A stretch of 64,000 nucleotides of DNA, from contig NZ_JACJTU010000017.1 of NCBI RefSeq assembly GCF_014698835.1, forward strand, positions 1-64,000, read 5' to 3'. The notes under the pieces were generated by a model, which made no database searches, had not been told where the DNA came from, and worked only from the letters and a program-made list of their open reading frames with translations. The number at the start of each line of letters is the position of its first letter. Within the stretch, counting starts at the first letter, position 1. This stretch comes from Nostoc paludosum FACHB-159. Its GTDB lineage: Bacteria > Cyanobacteriota > Cyanobacteriia > Cyanobacteriales > Nostocaceae. Positions 28,463 through 37,147 of the stretch are shown here, piece after piece. A program made the position numbers and the translations under genes.

Positions 28463-29188
28463 ATGATTGATTGGCTTTACCGTTACCCGCCTTTATATCC
28501 GGGTATTCTGCTAAAACGCTACAAGCGGTTTTTTGCGGACGTTCAACTTGCTTCTGGCGAGATAGTGACAGCACATTGTCCAAATACAGGGCCGATGACT
28601 GGGGTATCGACTCCCCTAAGCGCGGTACAGCTTTCTAAAACTGATAATCCAAACCGCAAATTGGCTTACACTTTAGAACTAATTCAGGTAAATGACAATG
28701 AGCCGACTTGGGTGGGTGTGAATACTATTTTGCCTAATCGGGTGGTAAAGTTAGCTTTGGTGAAGTATCTTTTTCCAGAATTGGGTGATTATAACCTCAT
28801 CAAAACTGAGGTGGTTTATGGGCTAGATAACAAAAGTCGGGTGGATTTTTTCTTAACAGGAAGTCTTGAGGAACGCCCAATTTATTTAGAAGTTAAAAAT
28901 ACAACTTTCTGCGATGGGAGATTAGCTTTATTTCCAGATACGGAAACTACCAGAGGACAAAAGCACTTGCGAGAATTAATGGCGCTGTTACCTTTAACTC
29001 GTGCGGTGATGCTTTATTTTATTAATCGTGGTGATTGTACTGAGTTTTCCCCAGGCGATCGCACTGACCCAGTATATGGTAAATTATTGCGGCAAGCGAT
29101 CGCTCTTGGTTTAGAAGTGTTACCTTGCCGTTTTGATATTTCCCCCGAAGGTATCCGTTATTTGGGTTTGGCAAAATTGAAAATTTAA
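28463..29188 (+). CDS. sfsA: SfsA family DNA/RNA-binding protein (sugar fermentation stimulation protein)
   Basis: At 241 residues it is the usual length of SfsA. The N-terminal OB-like part (YPPLYPGILLKRYKRFFADVQL, TAHCPNTGPMTG) and the C-terminal nuclease-like part (SRVDFFLTG, IYLEVKNTTFCDG, FPDTETTRGQKHLREL, MLYFINRGDC) carry the conserved blocks, including the PD-(D/E)xK-type acid/Lys pattern. The family binds nucleic acid; some members have nuclease activity. The physiological role in cyanobacteria is unknown. A very strong hairpin follows. Confidence 0.95.
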   Translation: MIDWLYRYPPLYPGILLKRYKRFFADVQLASGEIVTAHCPNTGPMTGVSTPLSAVQLSKTDNPNRKLAYTLELIQVNDNEPTWVGVNTILPNRVVKLALVKYLFPELGDYNLIKTEVVYGLDNKSRVDFFLTGSLEERPIYLEVKNTTFCDGRLALFPDTETTRGQKHLRELMALLPLTRAVMLYFINRGDCTEFSPGDRTDPVYGKLLRQAIALGLEVLPCRFDISPEGIRYLGLAKLKI

Positions 29189-29204
29189 TTGCACTCGATT
29201 AAAC

Positions 29205-29245
29205 AATAAATCCATCTAGACAGTATCTAGATGGATTTATTTATA
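29205..29245 (+). terminator. Strong hairpin after sfsA
   Basis: Perfect 16-bp stem AATAAATCCATCTAGA (29205-29220) / complement (29226-29241), loop CAGTA, starting 16 bp after the sfsA stop; an A/T-rich tail follows. Confidence 0.75.
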
Positions 29246-29310
29246 GCTGATATTGACTAAAAAACCTTCAAACAGTTATAGAGAAGGAAGTAGTAAATAG
29301 TCGCCGTCCC

Positions 29311-29420
29311 AATACGGTTCGGTTAAAGGGGAAAGGTTTTAAATACATCCTTTACCCATTACCCTTTAACCTTTTCCCAGACCACAAGGAAAGTTCATAG
29401 TGCTTATCCGAACCGTATTG
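29311..29420. mobile_element. MITE-like element, CCAATA-ended family, copy 2
   Basis: Terminal inverted repeats AATACGGTTCGG (29311-29322) and CCGAACCGTATT (29408-29419). An 11-bp direct repeat GTCGCCGTCCC flanks it (29300-29310 and 29421-29431), consistent with a target-site duplication. The interior has the same GTTAAAGGGGAAAGG / CCCTTTAACCTTTTCCC arrangement as the element at 21.5 kb. It encodes nothing. Confidence 0.7.
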
Positions 29421-29462
29421 GTCGCCGTCCCACAAATAGCATCTACTATTTTGACGTTTTGC

Positions 29463-29864
29463 TTATGCAGGAATCAAAACTTTGTCAATAACGTGGATGA
29501 CACCGTTATCAGCAGCTACATCTGCGGCTGCAACTGTCGCATCATTGATCTTAACGCCATTAGAAGCGTCAATTTTCACATCTGAACCTTCAACTGTTTT
29601 AGCTGTCTTCAATTTAGCCACATCAGCAGCCAGCACTTTCCCTGAAACAACATGATAGGTCAAGATTTTCTTGAGTTTGGGAATGTCTTGAAGTAATGCG
29701 TCTACTGTACCTGCTGGAAGTTGATTAAACGCTTCATCGGTGGGTGCAAAGACAGTAAATGGCCCGTCGCTATTAAGCGTATCTACCAGACCAGCCGCTT
29801 GGATTGCTGCAACTAGTGTGTTGAAAGAACCATTGTTAGTGGCAGTCTCAATTATGTTGGCCAT
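29463..29864 (-). CDS. Fasciclin (FAS1) domain protein
   Basis: A single FAS1 domain of 133 residues: the H1 motif [13 protein letters not shown] (about 39-51), the YH motif with TYHVVSG (69-75) and the H2 region [12 protein letters not shown] at the C-terminus. No signal peptide is seen, unlike many FAS1 adhesins, so it may be cytoplasmic or exported by another route. FAS1 proteins mediate protein or surface adhesion; a precise role is not known in cyanobacteria. It is monocistronic. Confidence 0.92.
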   Translation of the reverse strand: MANIIETATNNGSFNTLVAAIQAAGLVDTLNSDGPFTVFAPTDEAFNQLPAGTVDALLQDIPKLKKILTYHVVSGKVLAADVAKLKTAKTVEGSDVKIDASNGVKINDATVAAADVAADNGVIHVIDKVLIPA

Positions 29865-30132
29865 GTGTTTTACCTAGTTCTGTGTAACTTGTTACAAATC
29901 TAAACTATTCTTCGATAAACTATATCTATCATTAGATGTATCTCAAATTATTTATTTTATTGATATAATAGGAATTTACATATATTTTTATACCAAGAGA
30001 GAATTATATGTAATCTCGAACGATGGTTTACAAGCACTTTAGGAAGGGATCGATGTTTTTTTATACAGCGGTATGAGCGATCGCTTCTATGGTTCTCGTA
30101 TTTCAATATTTAGACGCGTTTGCCCTGGTAGT

Positions 30133-31368
30133 TTACCTATATGTACTATTAGTTATGTATCTGCTTACCAATCGGATTGGTCGGATTAAGTAGTATAGGA
30201 AAGAAAGACCAGATGGCAATGGGAAAACTTCTCGGTCTTCTTGATTAACATTAGTGATTACCAACCTGGTTGTAAAACTCAAAAATTGCCACACTAGATA
30301 AACACGAACTGGCATTCTGCTAAGTGGCCCTTCGATCATCAAGTGGTGAAAAAAAAGTTTAATAAACAGTGGAGTTTTAACTTCCGTGAAAAGCTGTTTC
30401 TGCATCCGCACAGCATAAATTAACATTGTTGGATCGATTTGGATCTGTTGTTGAATAGCCTGCTTTATTTGATCTGGTAAAGGGGTATTCAGGAGAGTGT
30501 TAACTATCAACAGACTAATAAAGAATGGTCTTTCAAGTTCTAGACTGTTTACTTGCTGCAATAATTGTTCCCAATCTAATGGTTTTTGAATACGCAATAA
30601 TTCAGCTAAATCGCAAATCTGAGCCAAAGATTCTCTCCCTTCATTAACTCCTCTGGCAACTTGTACAGCGAGAATGATCAACAAATCATTAGAAGACAAG
30701 TCGATGATAGATTCACCTTGGAGTGTTAAAGACCTGCTTCGTTGCCACAAAGTTTCAAAATCAGGAAGTTTAAAAGGGAAGTAAGATAAGGGAGTCAATT
30801 CACAGTGAAGATCCACCACTATTTCTGGTTTCTGGCTATGGACAAAAGTTTGTTGCCAACCATAGTGGTCAGCTTCTAGTTGATATTTATGAGCAATCAA
30901 TAATTCTTGAGCTTTGACTATATCCTGTTGTCTCACCAGAATATCTAGGTCGCTAAATTGTCTCATGGCTAAATTGCCATAAATAGAAATAGCTAAAACA
31001 AGGCCTTTAAAAGGAATTGCCCGAATTTTGTGAGCTGCAAAAAGCTTAAGGATGTTAAGCAATTCTTGGCTCAAAAATAAGTTGCGGCTAGCATTAGTGT
31101 GATAATGATTCTGAAGCTGAGTTAAAACTGTTTTGGGAATAGCTTCTTTCCCAGTAGTTTTGAGACTCTGGTACAGGAGTGGTATCGTCCCATGATATGC
31201 TGCTATTTCCATGAGATATGTCCAGTCTATATCTTGCTGGAGTATGGTATTAATTCGCTCTGCTGTTTCGGGGTCTATGTGAGTCCGGGTACAACACAGA
31301 AGTAGCTCAATTTCTGGACGTTGAACCTTTGTTGGCAATTGAGTAATAGGCTTGTTTAAGGTAATCAT
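30133..31368 (-). CDS. RiPP-cluster nucleotidyltransferase-family protein
   Basis: Protein of 411 residues of the NTP_transf_5-type nucleotidyltransferase family. Core blocks are IPFKGLVLAISIYGNLAMRQFSDLDILV (about 127-155, with the metal-binding DLD) and VDLHCEL (about 193-199). Homologues sit in lasso-peptide clusters, where some modify a phosphorylated peptide tail, for example by adding sugar units in the pseudomycoidin system (recalled, not checked). It is the last gene of the minus-strand RiPP cluster, three bases downstream of the ABC exporter gene, so the two are almost certainly co-transcribed. I infer a tailoring role on the Thr/Ser-rich precursor cores. Confidence 0.85.
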   Translation of the reverse strand: MITLNKPITQLPTKVQRPEIELLLCCTRTHIDPETAERINTILQQDIDWTYLMEIAAYHGTIPLLYQSLKTTGKEAIPKTVLTQLQNHYHTNASRNLFLSQELLNILKLFAAHKIRAIPFKGLVLAISIYGNLAMRQFSDLDILVRQQDIVKAQELLIAHKYQLEADHYGWQQTFVHSQKPEIVVDLHCELTPLSYFPFKLPDFETLWQRSRSLTLQGESIIDLSSNDLLIILAVQVARGVNEGRESLAQICDLAELLRIQKPLDWEQLLQQVNSLELERPFFISLLIVNTLLNTPLPDQIKQAIQQQIQIDPTMLIYAVRMQKQLFTEVKTPLFIKLFFHHLMIEGPLSRMPVRVYLVWQFLSFTTRLVITNVNQEDREVFPLPSGLSFLYYLIRPIRLVSRYITNSTYR

Positions 31369-31371
31369 AAA

Positions 31372-33189
31372 TTACTTATAGTGTTGGGCTTGGGTTTCAA
31401 ACAAGTTTGCATAGCTATTACCCAGATTTATCAGTTCTTCATGGGTGCCGCTTTCAATAATTGAACCGTTTGCCATCACGTAGATACAGTCAGCCATTCT
31501 GACGGTTGATAAGCGATGGCTGATGAGGATAGCAGCTTGATTTTTAATCAGTTGGCGGAAATTATGAAACACCTCTTCTTCGGCTTTAGGGTCTAAAGCA
31601 CTAGTTGGTTCGTCCAACACAATTAACTGTGAATCTCGCAAAAATGCTCTGGCTAAAGCGATTTTTTGCCACTGACCGATGCTCAATTCTTCCCCTTGTT
31701 CAAACAATTTACCTAGTATGGTGTCGTAACCTTGAGGTAGTTTACTGATGACATCATCAGCACCAGAATGACGGGCAGCAGCGATGATTTTGTCGTTGGT
31801 GAATGGCAGGTTTATATTTGCTATCCAAATGTTTTCTTTAGCAGTCAGATGATATTTTGTATAGTCTTGAAAAATCACGCTAATTTGACGGCGGAGAGCA
31901 GCAATTTCAAATTGGCGTAAATCTATGCCATCAATGGTAATGCTACCAAAAGTGGGATCGTATAAGCGACACAAAAGCTTAATTAAAGTAGTCTTACCTG
32001 AGCCGTTTTCTCCTACCAACGCCACCACTTCTCCTGGGCGAATAGTCAGATTAATATTCTGAAGTGCCTGACGTTTTGTAGTTGCATATTGAAAGCTAAC
32101 ATGATTAAACACAATGCCATTTTGCATTGGTATGGGAAATGGTTTTGGATGTAACGGTTCTACAACCTTTGGTTTCAAATCTAGAAATTCATATAAGTTA
32201 GCAAGAAATAGATTGTCTTCATATAAACCAGACAGACCACCCAAGAGACTTTTCAGGTCGTTTTGTCCCCGTTGTAATGCCTGGTAATAGAGGACTAAAT
32301 CACCAAAACGGATAGTGCCTTGCATAGTTTGATAAATAATGAAACCATAGGCAGCAAAAACTAAAGTTGTCGCCGTTGCTTGAGCGCCAAGATTAGCCAC
32401 AGATTGTCTTTTAATCATGGCTATGTTTTCTTGGTATAGTTGCCGACGCAAGCGTAAATACCACTCACTAAAGAAAGAACCCAAATCAAACAAGCGAATT
32501 TCTTTAGCGTGTTGTTCTGTAGTCAGTATCCGACTCAAGTACCCTGCTTGGCGTTCTTGGGCTGTCTTTCGGCGCTGCCAATGATACATGATGCCGGAGT
32601 ATCTCACCCGCACTACCAAAGCCGGAATCGCGGCAACAAATAAGATAACTCCTATTGCCCAATGCAATGACAGTAGCAACCCCAGCATTGCTATCAAAGA
32701 GATACTACTCAAACCTAGCCATCCCAAACGATGTAATATTTGCCCCGGTCGAGAAGGAGCTTCTTTTTGCGCTCGCTGCAAGGCATCATAATATTCAGAG
32801 TTTTCATAATACTCTAGGTCTACTTCTATTGATTTAGCATGGAGGACGTTTTGCATATAATCGGTGAGTCGCCCAGATTGGGCGGCATACACTATTTCCG
32901 TCAGGGAAGAACACAAAGTAGTTACTAGGGTGATAGCAACAAAGAAGCCAAGCAAAAGTAATACTCGACTAAAGGCTGCTCCTTTGTCAGCAACATTAAC
33001 ACTGGCGGCGACTGTATCTACGATGAGTTTGGTAAGGTAAAGAGAAACTACAGGTAATAAACCTTGAATCCATAAAAGTGCAACGAAAGCAATAGTCAAA
33101 CGAGGACTACTATTCCAAACTAAGCGTAAGGCAGGCAGAATGCGTAAGCTTTGCTGGATTTTATATCTTAAGGTTTTACCTGCTTTCAT
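31372..33189 (-). CDS. ABC exporter, fused permease/ATPase, of the RiPP cluster
   Basis: Half-transporter of 605 residues: a six-helix transmembrane domain (about 20-320), then an ATPase domain with GENGSGKTT (Walker A), LSIGQ (signature), LIVLDEPTSALD (Walker B) and the switch His in ISHRLST. No C39 peptidase domain precedes the membrane part, so leader removal must be done by another protein, here the B2-like protein encoded just upstream (stop to start gap of three bases). Family and position fit the D-type exporter of lasso-like clusters, exporting the mature peptide. Confidence 0.92.
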   Translation of the reverse strand: MKAGKTLRYKIQQSLRILPALRLVWNSSPRLTIAFVALLWIQGLLPVVSLYLTKLIVDTVAASVNVADKGAAFSRVLLLLGFFVAITLVTTLCSSLTEIVYAAQSGRLTDYMQNVLHAKSIEVDLEYYENSEYYDALQRAQKEAPSRPGQILHRLGWLGLSSISLIAMLGLLLSLHWAIGVILFVAAIPALVVRVRYSGIMYHWQRRKTAQERQAGYLSRILTTEQHAKEIRLFDLGSFFSEWYLRLRRQLYQENIAMIKRQSVANLGAQATATTLVFAAYGFIIYQTMQGTIRFGDLVLYYQALQRGQNDLKSLLGGLSGLYEDNLFLANLYEFLDLKPKVVEPLHPKPFPIPMQNGIVFNHVSFQYATTKRQALQNINLTIRPGEVVALVGENGSGKTTLIKLLCRLYDPTFGSITIDGIDLRQFEIAALRRQISVIFQDYTKYHLTAKENIWIANINLPFTNDKIIAAARHSGADDVISKLPQGYDTILGKLFEQGEELSIGQWQKIALARAFLRDSQLIVLDEPTSALDPKAEEEVFHNFRQLIKNQAAILISHRLSTVRMADCIYVMANGSIIESGTHEELINLGNSYANLFETQAQHYK

Positions 33190-33192
33190 GTT

Positions 33193-33672
33193 TTAAATAC
33201 ACTCTTTTGTAAAAGATGTGATTTGGCTAAAATGAGAAAGGTCTGGAACATTACCAATTACAACCTTTCCCTGATTTTCTAGCCACGCATGAGCCTTTAA
33301 CTCTCCTTCTATATCTTTGGCAACACCAATGCAGAGATTAGATGTATAACCGTGGCGACTCATGAACACCTGGCAAGTCAAGGCACGCGCTAAACACTTG
33401 ACACCACCAGGCATATAATGACTGCTAACTTCCACAGCCCAGACGATTTTATCAATAGAGATTTGGTATTTGTCTTGGCGTTGAGGTTTGGGATTACTGA
33501 TGTTTGATAGAAGTTGCTGCAATCTTTTAAATGATAGCAACAACAAACCCATTCTGACTAATATCAAGAGAATAAAAGTGCTAAATAAAAGTAGTTTTTT
33601 TTGATAATTTAGCGCCAAAAATTTAGATAAATGCTTCATTTTCAATTCAAATATTTTATATTTTATATTCAA
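33193..33672 (-). CDS. Lasso-type B2 leader peptidase (transglutaminase-like)
   Basis: Protein of 159 residues of the transglutaminase-core family used as leader peptidase (B2) in lasso peptide pathways. The Cys-His-Asp triad is visible: C93 in GGVKCLARALTCQVF, H128 in KAHAWLE and D144 in NVPDL. An N-terminal hydrophobic helix (about 27-47) suggests membrane tethering. It needs a separate leader-binding protein (B1), matched by the PqqD-like protein at 39.1-39.4 kb, so this is a split-B system. An alternative start 11 codons later (MKHLSKF) is possible. I infer that it cuts the three small precursor peptides. Confidence 0.93.
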   Translation of the reverse strand: MNIKYKIFELKMKHLSKFLALNYQKKLLLFSTFILLILVRMGLLLLSFKRLQQLLSNISNPKPQRQDKYQISIDKIVWAVEVSSHYMPGGVKCLARALTCQVFMSRHGYTSNLCIGVAKDIEGELKAHAWLENQGKVVIGNVPDLSHFSQITSFTKECI

Positions 33673-33686
33673 AAAAATATTAAAAA

Positions 33687-34655
33687 TTAAGCAAGCAGAG
33701 GTAATTTTTCTGTTGAATAATTGCCATTGCTACTCAAAGATGATGTAATTAAATTAAGAGATGATTCTATTGAACATTGAGGATGAAAATTTAAACATGA
33801 AGATATCCTAGAAATATCAGCTTGTGAATGCTGAATATCTCCCAAACGTGGAGAAGCAAAATTAATCTCTGGTTGCCATTGTGGGAAATTATTTTTGAGG
33901 ATATTAATCAACTGTACTAAAGAAGTAGATTTTCCAGTTCCTAAGTTGCAAATTAAAGATGAGCCAGGAGTAATATTCGCTTTTAATGCTTGAGTAAAAG
34001 CCTTTACTACATCTTTAACATAAATAAAGTCTCTGGTTTGATTTCCATCGCCATAAATAGTAATTGGTAAGCCACGTTGCATAGTATCAGCAAAACGGGA
34101 AATTACGCCAGAGTAGCTGGAATTAGGAACTTGTCTAGGGCCAAATACGTTAAAAATTCGTAAGCCAACAAATGAAAAACCTAGTTGTTTAGCAAACATA
34201 CTAGCGTATTGTTCGCTCACCAGTTTTTGTAAGCCGTAGGGTGACAGAGGAGAAGTTTTTTGTTCTTCTGAAATCGGTAATTGCGTAAGATTGCCGTATA
34301 CAGATGCGGAACTAGCAAACACTAACTTAGGAATAGTTAAAGCTTGGCAAAGTTGAATCACAGCCAGGGTTGCCGAAAGATTATTGTGATGAGCCTCTAG
34401 GGGACGATACAAAGATTCTGTCACCGATGAAATAGCTGCTAAATGTGCGATTCCATCAACTTTAAGTGTAAAATCTTCTGGTTGACATATCAAAATATCT
34501 TTTTGGAGAAACGTCAGACGAGGATGTTTGGGTAAGTTCTCTAAGCGTCCAGTGGTCAAATTATCAACTACAGTGACACGATGACCTTCTGATAACAATT
34601 GTTCTGTAAGATGAGAGCCAATAAATCCGGCTCCGCCAGTGACAATAAAATGCAT
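33687..34655 (-). CDS. NAD-dependent sugar epimerase/dehydratase
   Basis: Extended short-chain dehydrogenase of 322 residues from the preferred ATG at 34655 (MHFIVTGGAGFIGSHLTEQL), four bases after the stop of the GT2 gene; the longer frame starting at 34715 overlaps that gene. It has the GxxGxxG dinucleotide motif, SSASVYG with the catalytic Ser, and the YxxxK pair in SPYGLQKLVSEQY. Such enzymes interconvert UDP- or GDP-sugars; the exact sugar is not predictable. Its place between peptide-modifying genes suggests it supplies a sugar donor for the two glycosyltransferases of the cluster. Confidence 0.9.
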   Translation of the reverse strand: MHFIVTGGAGFIGSHLTEQLLSEGHRVTVVDNLTTGRLENLPKHPRLTFLQKDILICQPEDFTLKVDGIAHLAAISSVTESLYRPLEAHHNNLSATLAVIQLCQALTIPKLVFASSASVYGNLTQLPISEEQKTSPLSPYGLQKLVSEQYASMFAKQLGFSFVGLRIFNVFGPRQVPNSSYSGVISRFADTMQRGLPITIYGDGNQTRDFIYVKDVVKAFTQALKANITPGSSLICNLGTGKSTSLVQLINILKNNFPQWQPEINFASPRLGDIQHSQADISRISSCLNFHPQCSIESSLNLITSSLSSNGNYSTEKLPLLA

Positions 34656-34659
34656 GATC

Positions 34660-35562
34660 TTAAATTTGCTCAGTAGATATAGATAATCGCAACTTCTCAT
34701 ACCTAGCGGTTTCACCCCGTATTTCTCGATAGCGATGCAAAACTCTACGCGCTTGCTCTATTTGATGATTTTGAATATGCAAATTGGCAAGTTGGAGGTA
34801 GATATTATAAAAGTAAGGATCGAGAAAATTAACAGGGATTTTTAGGAATTCTGGATTGCGATCGATGACTTTTTCCTTAACACGCAGGTGGCTAGTGAAC
34901 ATCTGCTCTTTATCTTGAGAAAGATTATTTGGCGATTGCCGATAACGTGCTAAGGGTTGATTTAAAAAATAAATCTGAAATTTTTCAATCAGGCGCAGCC
35001 ATAAATCGTAATCTTCACAAGATCTTAGAGTTTCATCAAACAAACCCACTTTATCTAAACAATCTCGACGCACAACAACCGTTAGGACTGGAATGTAGTT
35101 GTATCTAAAAAGAGTCCATAATACCTGAAGATTAGGGGTAGGAAATGCTGTATTGTACGAACCCGGAAATAAACCCCCTTTATCAGAAAAAAAGAGTGAA
35201 TCTGAATAGATCAAACCAATGCGTGGATTGGCTTCCAAGACGGAAATCTGTTTTTCTAACTTCTGAGGTTCCCAGAGATCGTCATCATCTAAAAAGGCAA
35301 TATACTTCCCTCTAGCAGAGCGAATTCCAGCATTGCGAGCCGCAGATAATCCTTGATTGGCTTGATGAATAGCGGTAATGCGATCGCGATCGCTAAATTG
35401 AGCCAAAACTTGCTGAGTATTATCCTGAGAACCATCGTTAATGACAATAATTTCGTAGTCTTTGTAGGTTTGTGCCAAAACGCTGTTAATTGCCTGACTG
35501 ACAAGATGGCCACGCTGGTAAGTAGGAATAATAACGCTGACAGCTGGCTTAAAAACTTGCAT
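34660..35562 (-). CDS. Glycosyltransferase family 2 protein of the RiPP cluster
   Basis: GT-A fold glycosyltransferase of 300 residues (start at 35562, MQVFKPAVSVIIPTYQRG; a 14-codon extension is possible). Conserved parts are SVIIPTYQRGHLVSQAINSVLAQTY, DGSQDNT, and the DDDDLWEP metal/nucleotide-binding motif (about 90-97). No membrane helix is seen. It probably transfers a sugar from a nucleotide donor. The acceptor is not known; given the operon, the peptide or a sugar already on it is the best guess. It overlaps neither neighbour and is 55 bp from the HPr-kinase-like gene. Confidence 0.88.
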   Translation of the reverse strand: MQVFKPAVSVIIPTYQRGHLVSQAINSVLAQTYKDYEIIVINDGSQDNTQQVLAQFSDRDRITAIHQANQGLSAARNAGIRSARGKYIAFLDDDDLWEPQKLEKQISVLEANPRIGLIYSDSLFFSDKGGLFPGSYNTAFPTPNLQVLWTLFRYNYIPVLTVVVRRDCLDKVGLFDETLRSCEDYDLWLRLIEKFQIYFLNQPLARYRQSPNNLSQDKEQMFTSHLRVKEKVIDRNPEFLKIPVNFLDPYFYNIYLQLANLHIQNHQIEQARRVLHRYREIRGETARYEKLRLSISTEQI

Positions 35563-35617
35563 ATTTAAAAATTTGCTTATTAATAAATATAGGCAGATAT
35601 CCAAATTACTGGTGTTG

Positions 35618-36631
35618 CTAAACCAAAGTATGAATCAAGCGCAAGTTTTCTAAAATAACATCATAAATTTGCCCCAAATTTCCCAAATTATCAGGAAGTA
35701 ATAACTCCCGCACAGGAACAGTCTTTGCCAATTGACCTAATTCTTGAAACTCCTGTCTACACTGTTGAGGAGTGAGGAAAGCACGCCCATAGGAATTGAA
35801 CATTAGATGCTTCATGGCTTCAGGTAGAGAAAGAGAGTTAATGATAGGTGCTGTGAGGTTTTGGTCACGTTCTCCTAATATGTACACAGCAATTAATGGC
35901 AAAGCTCCCGATTGAAACTGCCAATGTTCTCTATCTTTTATTTGCAAATCTATAAAGCGTTTATCTAGACTAGTTGATACCAGTGATAAATCTTCTATTG
36001 AGCCGTGAATGGCATTTACAGAATTAGGCCACAGGCGTAGACGAGGATAAGCAGACTGTACCCAAAACCTTTTTTCATCAGGAACAAGTGCGGCAATATC
36101 ATCTGCCAATACGGAGAATCCACGGCTAGCCAACGCTGCTGCTGTGGTTGATTTACCTGCGCCTGATTGTCCTAAAATGGCGATCGCGCTACCATCAACC
36201 GCAACCACACTGGCATGAAGACAAGTCACTCCCCGCAGCCGTAACAGATGACCGAGTACACAACCCAGCAGCAAAGATACAGCATCTGTAAATAGTGCAT
36301 CTCTAGACCAAAAACCCCAAACTTGACTACCATCAGGATTCAAGATGAATTCCAAGCAATCAACCCCATCAAAAGACCTTATCCTCCAGTAAATACCGTC
36401 ATCTCGGTGCGTTGTCCACAAATGGAAGCCTGTTTGTTGATACCATTCAAGCGGCACATTCCAAAAAGCTTGGTCGAGTAACGGTAGTTGACTTTGTTGT
36501 TCACCTACTAGGTGAATAGCAACATCTATCGGTGCAGAACTGTTAACAGTAGCTAACCCTGGAAGCAGTCGATTAATAGATAGGTTGAGTCCATAAAATT
36601 GATAGGAATAATTATCATTTTTTATCAACAT
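35618..36631 (-). CDS. HPr-kinase-like protein of the RiPP cluster
   Basis: Protein of 337 residues. The N-terminal 130 residues are unique; the rest resembles HPr Ser kinase: LHASVVAVDGSAIAILGQSGAGKST with P-loop GQSGAGKS at 154-161, then LADDIAAL (DD 177-178) and PRLRLWP. In lasso systems such as paeninodin an HPr-kinase homologue phosphorylates the peptide's C-terminal Ser (established knowledge). Here the precursors are rich in Thr/Ser, so phosphorylation of the core is a reasonable inference, with the nucleotidyltransferase and glycosyltransferases acting afterwards. It lies 126 bp downstream of the last precursor gene, with a hairpin between. Confidence 0.85.
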   Translation of the reverse strand: MLIKNDNYSYQFYGLNLSINRLLPGLATVNSSAPIDVAIHLVGEQQSQLPLLDQAFWNVPLEWYQQTGFHLWTTHRDDGIYWRIRSFDGVDCLEFILNPDGSQVWGFWSRDALFTDAVSLLLGCVLGHLLRLRGVTCLHASVVAVDGSAIAILGQSGAGKSTTAAALASRGFSVLADDIAALVPDEKRFWVQSAYPRLRLWPNSVNAIHGSIEDLSLVSTSLDKRFIDLQIKDREHWQFQSGALPLIAVYILGERDQNLTAPIINSLSLPEAMKHLMFNSYGRAFLTPQQCRQEFQELGQLAKTVPVRELLLPDNLGNLGQIYDVILENLRLIHTLV

Positions 36632-36666
36632 TTGTGTTTATTTTTATTTGCAAATTCAAATTTTTG

Positions 36667-36700
36667 AAAATCCCGACTTATTTAAAAAGTCAGGATTTTT
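36667..36700 (-). terminator. Hairpin between precursor A and the kinase gene
   Basis: On the minus strand AAATCCTGACTT and AAGTCGGGATTT form a 12-bp stem (one G-U) followed by TTCAAAAA, only a short T-run. It may attenuate transcription so that precursors are made in excess over the downstream enzymes. Confidence 0.45.
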
Positions 36701-36756
36701 TGAAAACTAAAACTTACATAATTTTCCTCCAATGGAAGAAAAAAGTGGAAAATGTA

Positions 36757-36897
36757 TTACGGAAGACCGGTGATGGGTGCGGCTGTAGTACTAAAACCAC
36801 CACTACCACCGACTTGTTGTGTCAAACCAGATATTTTGCCGTGAGCTTTCAATTCTGGTTCAGAATAGTTTTTTTTCGCGTTTTCAGATTGTGACAT
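36757..36897 (-). CDS. RiPP precursor peptide A (lasso-type leader)
   Basis: A 46-residue peptide, with AAGGATT seven to eight bases before the ATG. The leader contains YSEPELKAHGKISGLTQQ (residues 11-28), matching the YxxPxLxxxGxxxxLT recognition pattern of lasso-family leaders. VGGSGGF follows and then the variable end STTAAPITGLP. Three of eleven variable-tail residues are Thr, plus one Ser. There is no Asp or Glu after residue 15, so a lasso macrolactam cannot form in the usual way. It is the copy nearest the modification genes. Two paralogues lie directly upstream. The predicted product is too short to be noticed by ordinary gene callers. Confidence 0.88.
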   Translation of the reverse strand: MSQSENAKKNYSEPELKAHGKISGLTQQVGGSGGFSTTAAPITGLP

Positions 36898-36936
36898 TTG
36901 AGTAATCCTTATTGTTTTGTGTTCCCTTGATTTGGA

Positions 36937-36965
36937 ATTATCAGATTATGAATTCAGTTCATCAA
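36937..36965 (-). promoter_or_regulatory. Candidate sigma-70-type promoter of precursor A
   Basis: TTGATG (36960-36965) and GATAAT (36937-36942) on the minus strand, 17 bp apart, about 40 bp before the precursor A start. The -35 box overlaps the stop region of precursor B. The equivalent sequence before precursor C keeps the GATAAT (37486-37491) but has a poor -35 (TCGTTG). Confidence 0.45.
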
Positions 36966-37105
36966 TCGGTAGTGTTTATAATAAATACAGTGGTAGTACC
37001 AAAACCACCACTACCACCGACCTGTTGTGTCAAACCAGATATTTTGCCGTGAGCTTTCAATTCCGGCTCAGAATAATTCTTTCTCACGTTTTCAGATTGT
37101 GACAT
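36962..37105 (-). CDS. RiPP precursor peptide B (lasso-type leader)
   Basis: A 47-residue peptide. Residues 1-35 differ from precursor A only at two places (VR for AK at 7-8), and AAGGATT precedes the ATG. The variable end is GTTTVFIINTTD. The last seven residues (FIINTTD) are encoded by DNA homologous to the non-coding region upstream of precursor C, so this end looks like a duplication-junction product and not a preserved core. One Asp is present, but only as the very last residue, about 20 residues from the presumed core start, far from the ring position (7-9) needed for a lasso fold. Confidence 0.85.
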   Translation of the reverse strand: MSQSENVRKNYSEPELKAHGKISGLTQQVGGSGGFGTTTVFIINTTD

Positions 37106-37147
37106 TTGAAGAATCCTTACGTGTGTAAACAATAGCCTCATAAGAGG

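Noticed and set aside
36634-37102. Plus-strand frames with repeated TKTTTTTDLLCQTRYFAVSFQF
   Set aside because: They are the antisense of the minus-strand precursor genes; the minus strand has the leader motif, ribosome sites and operon context.
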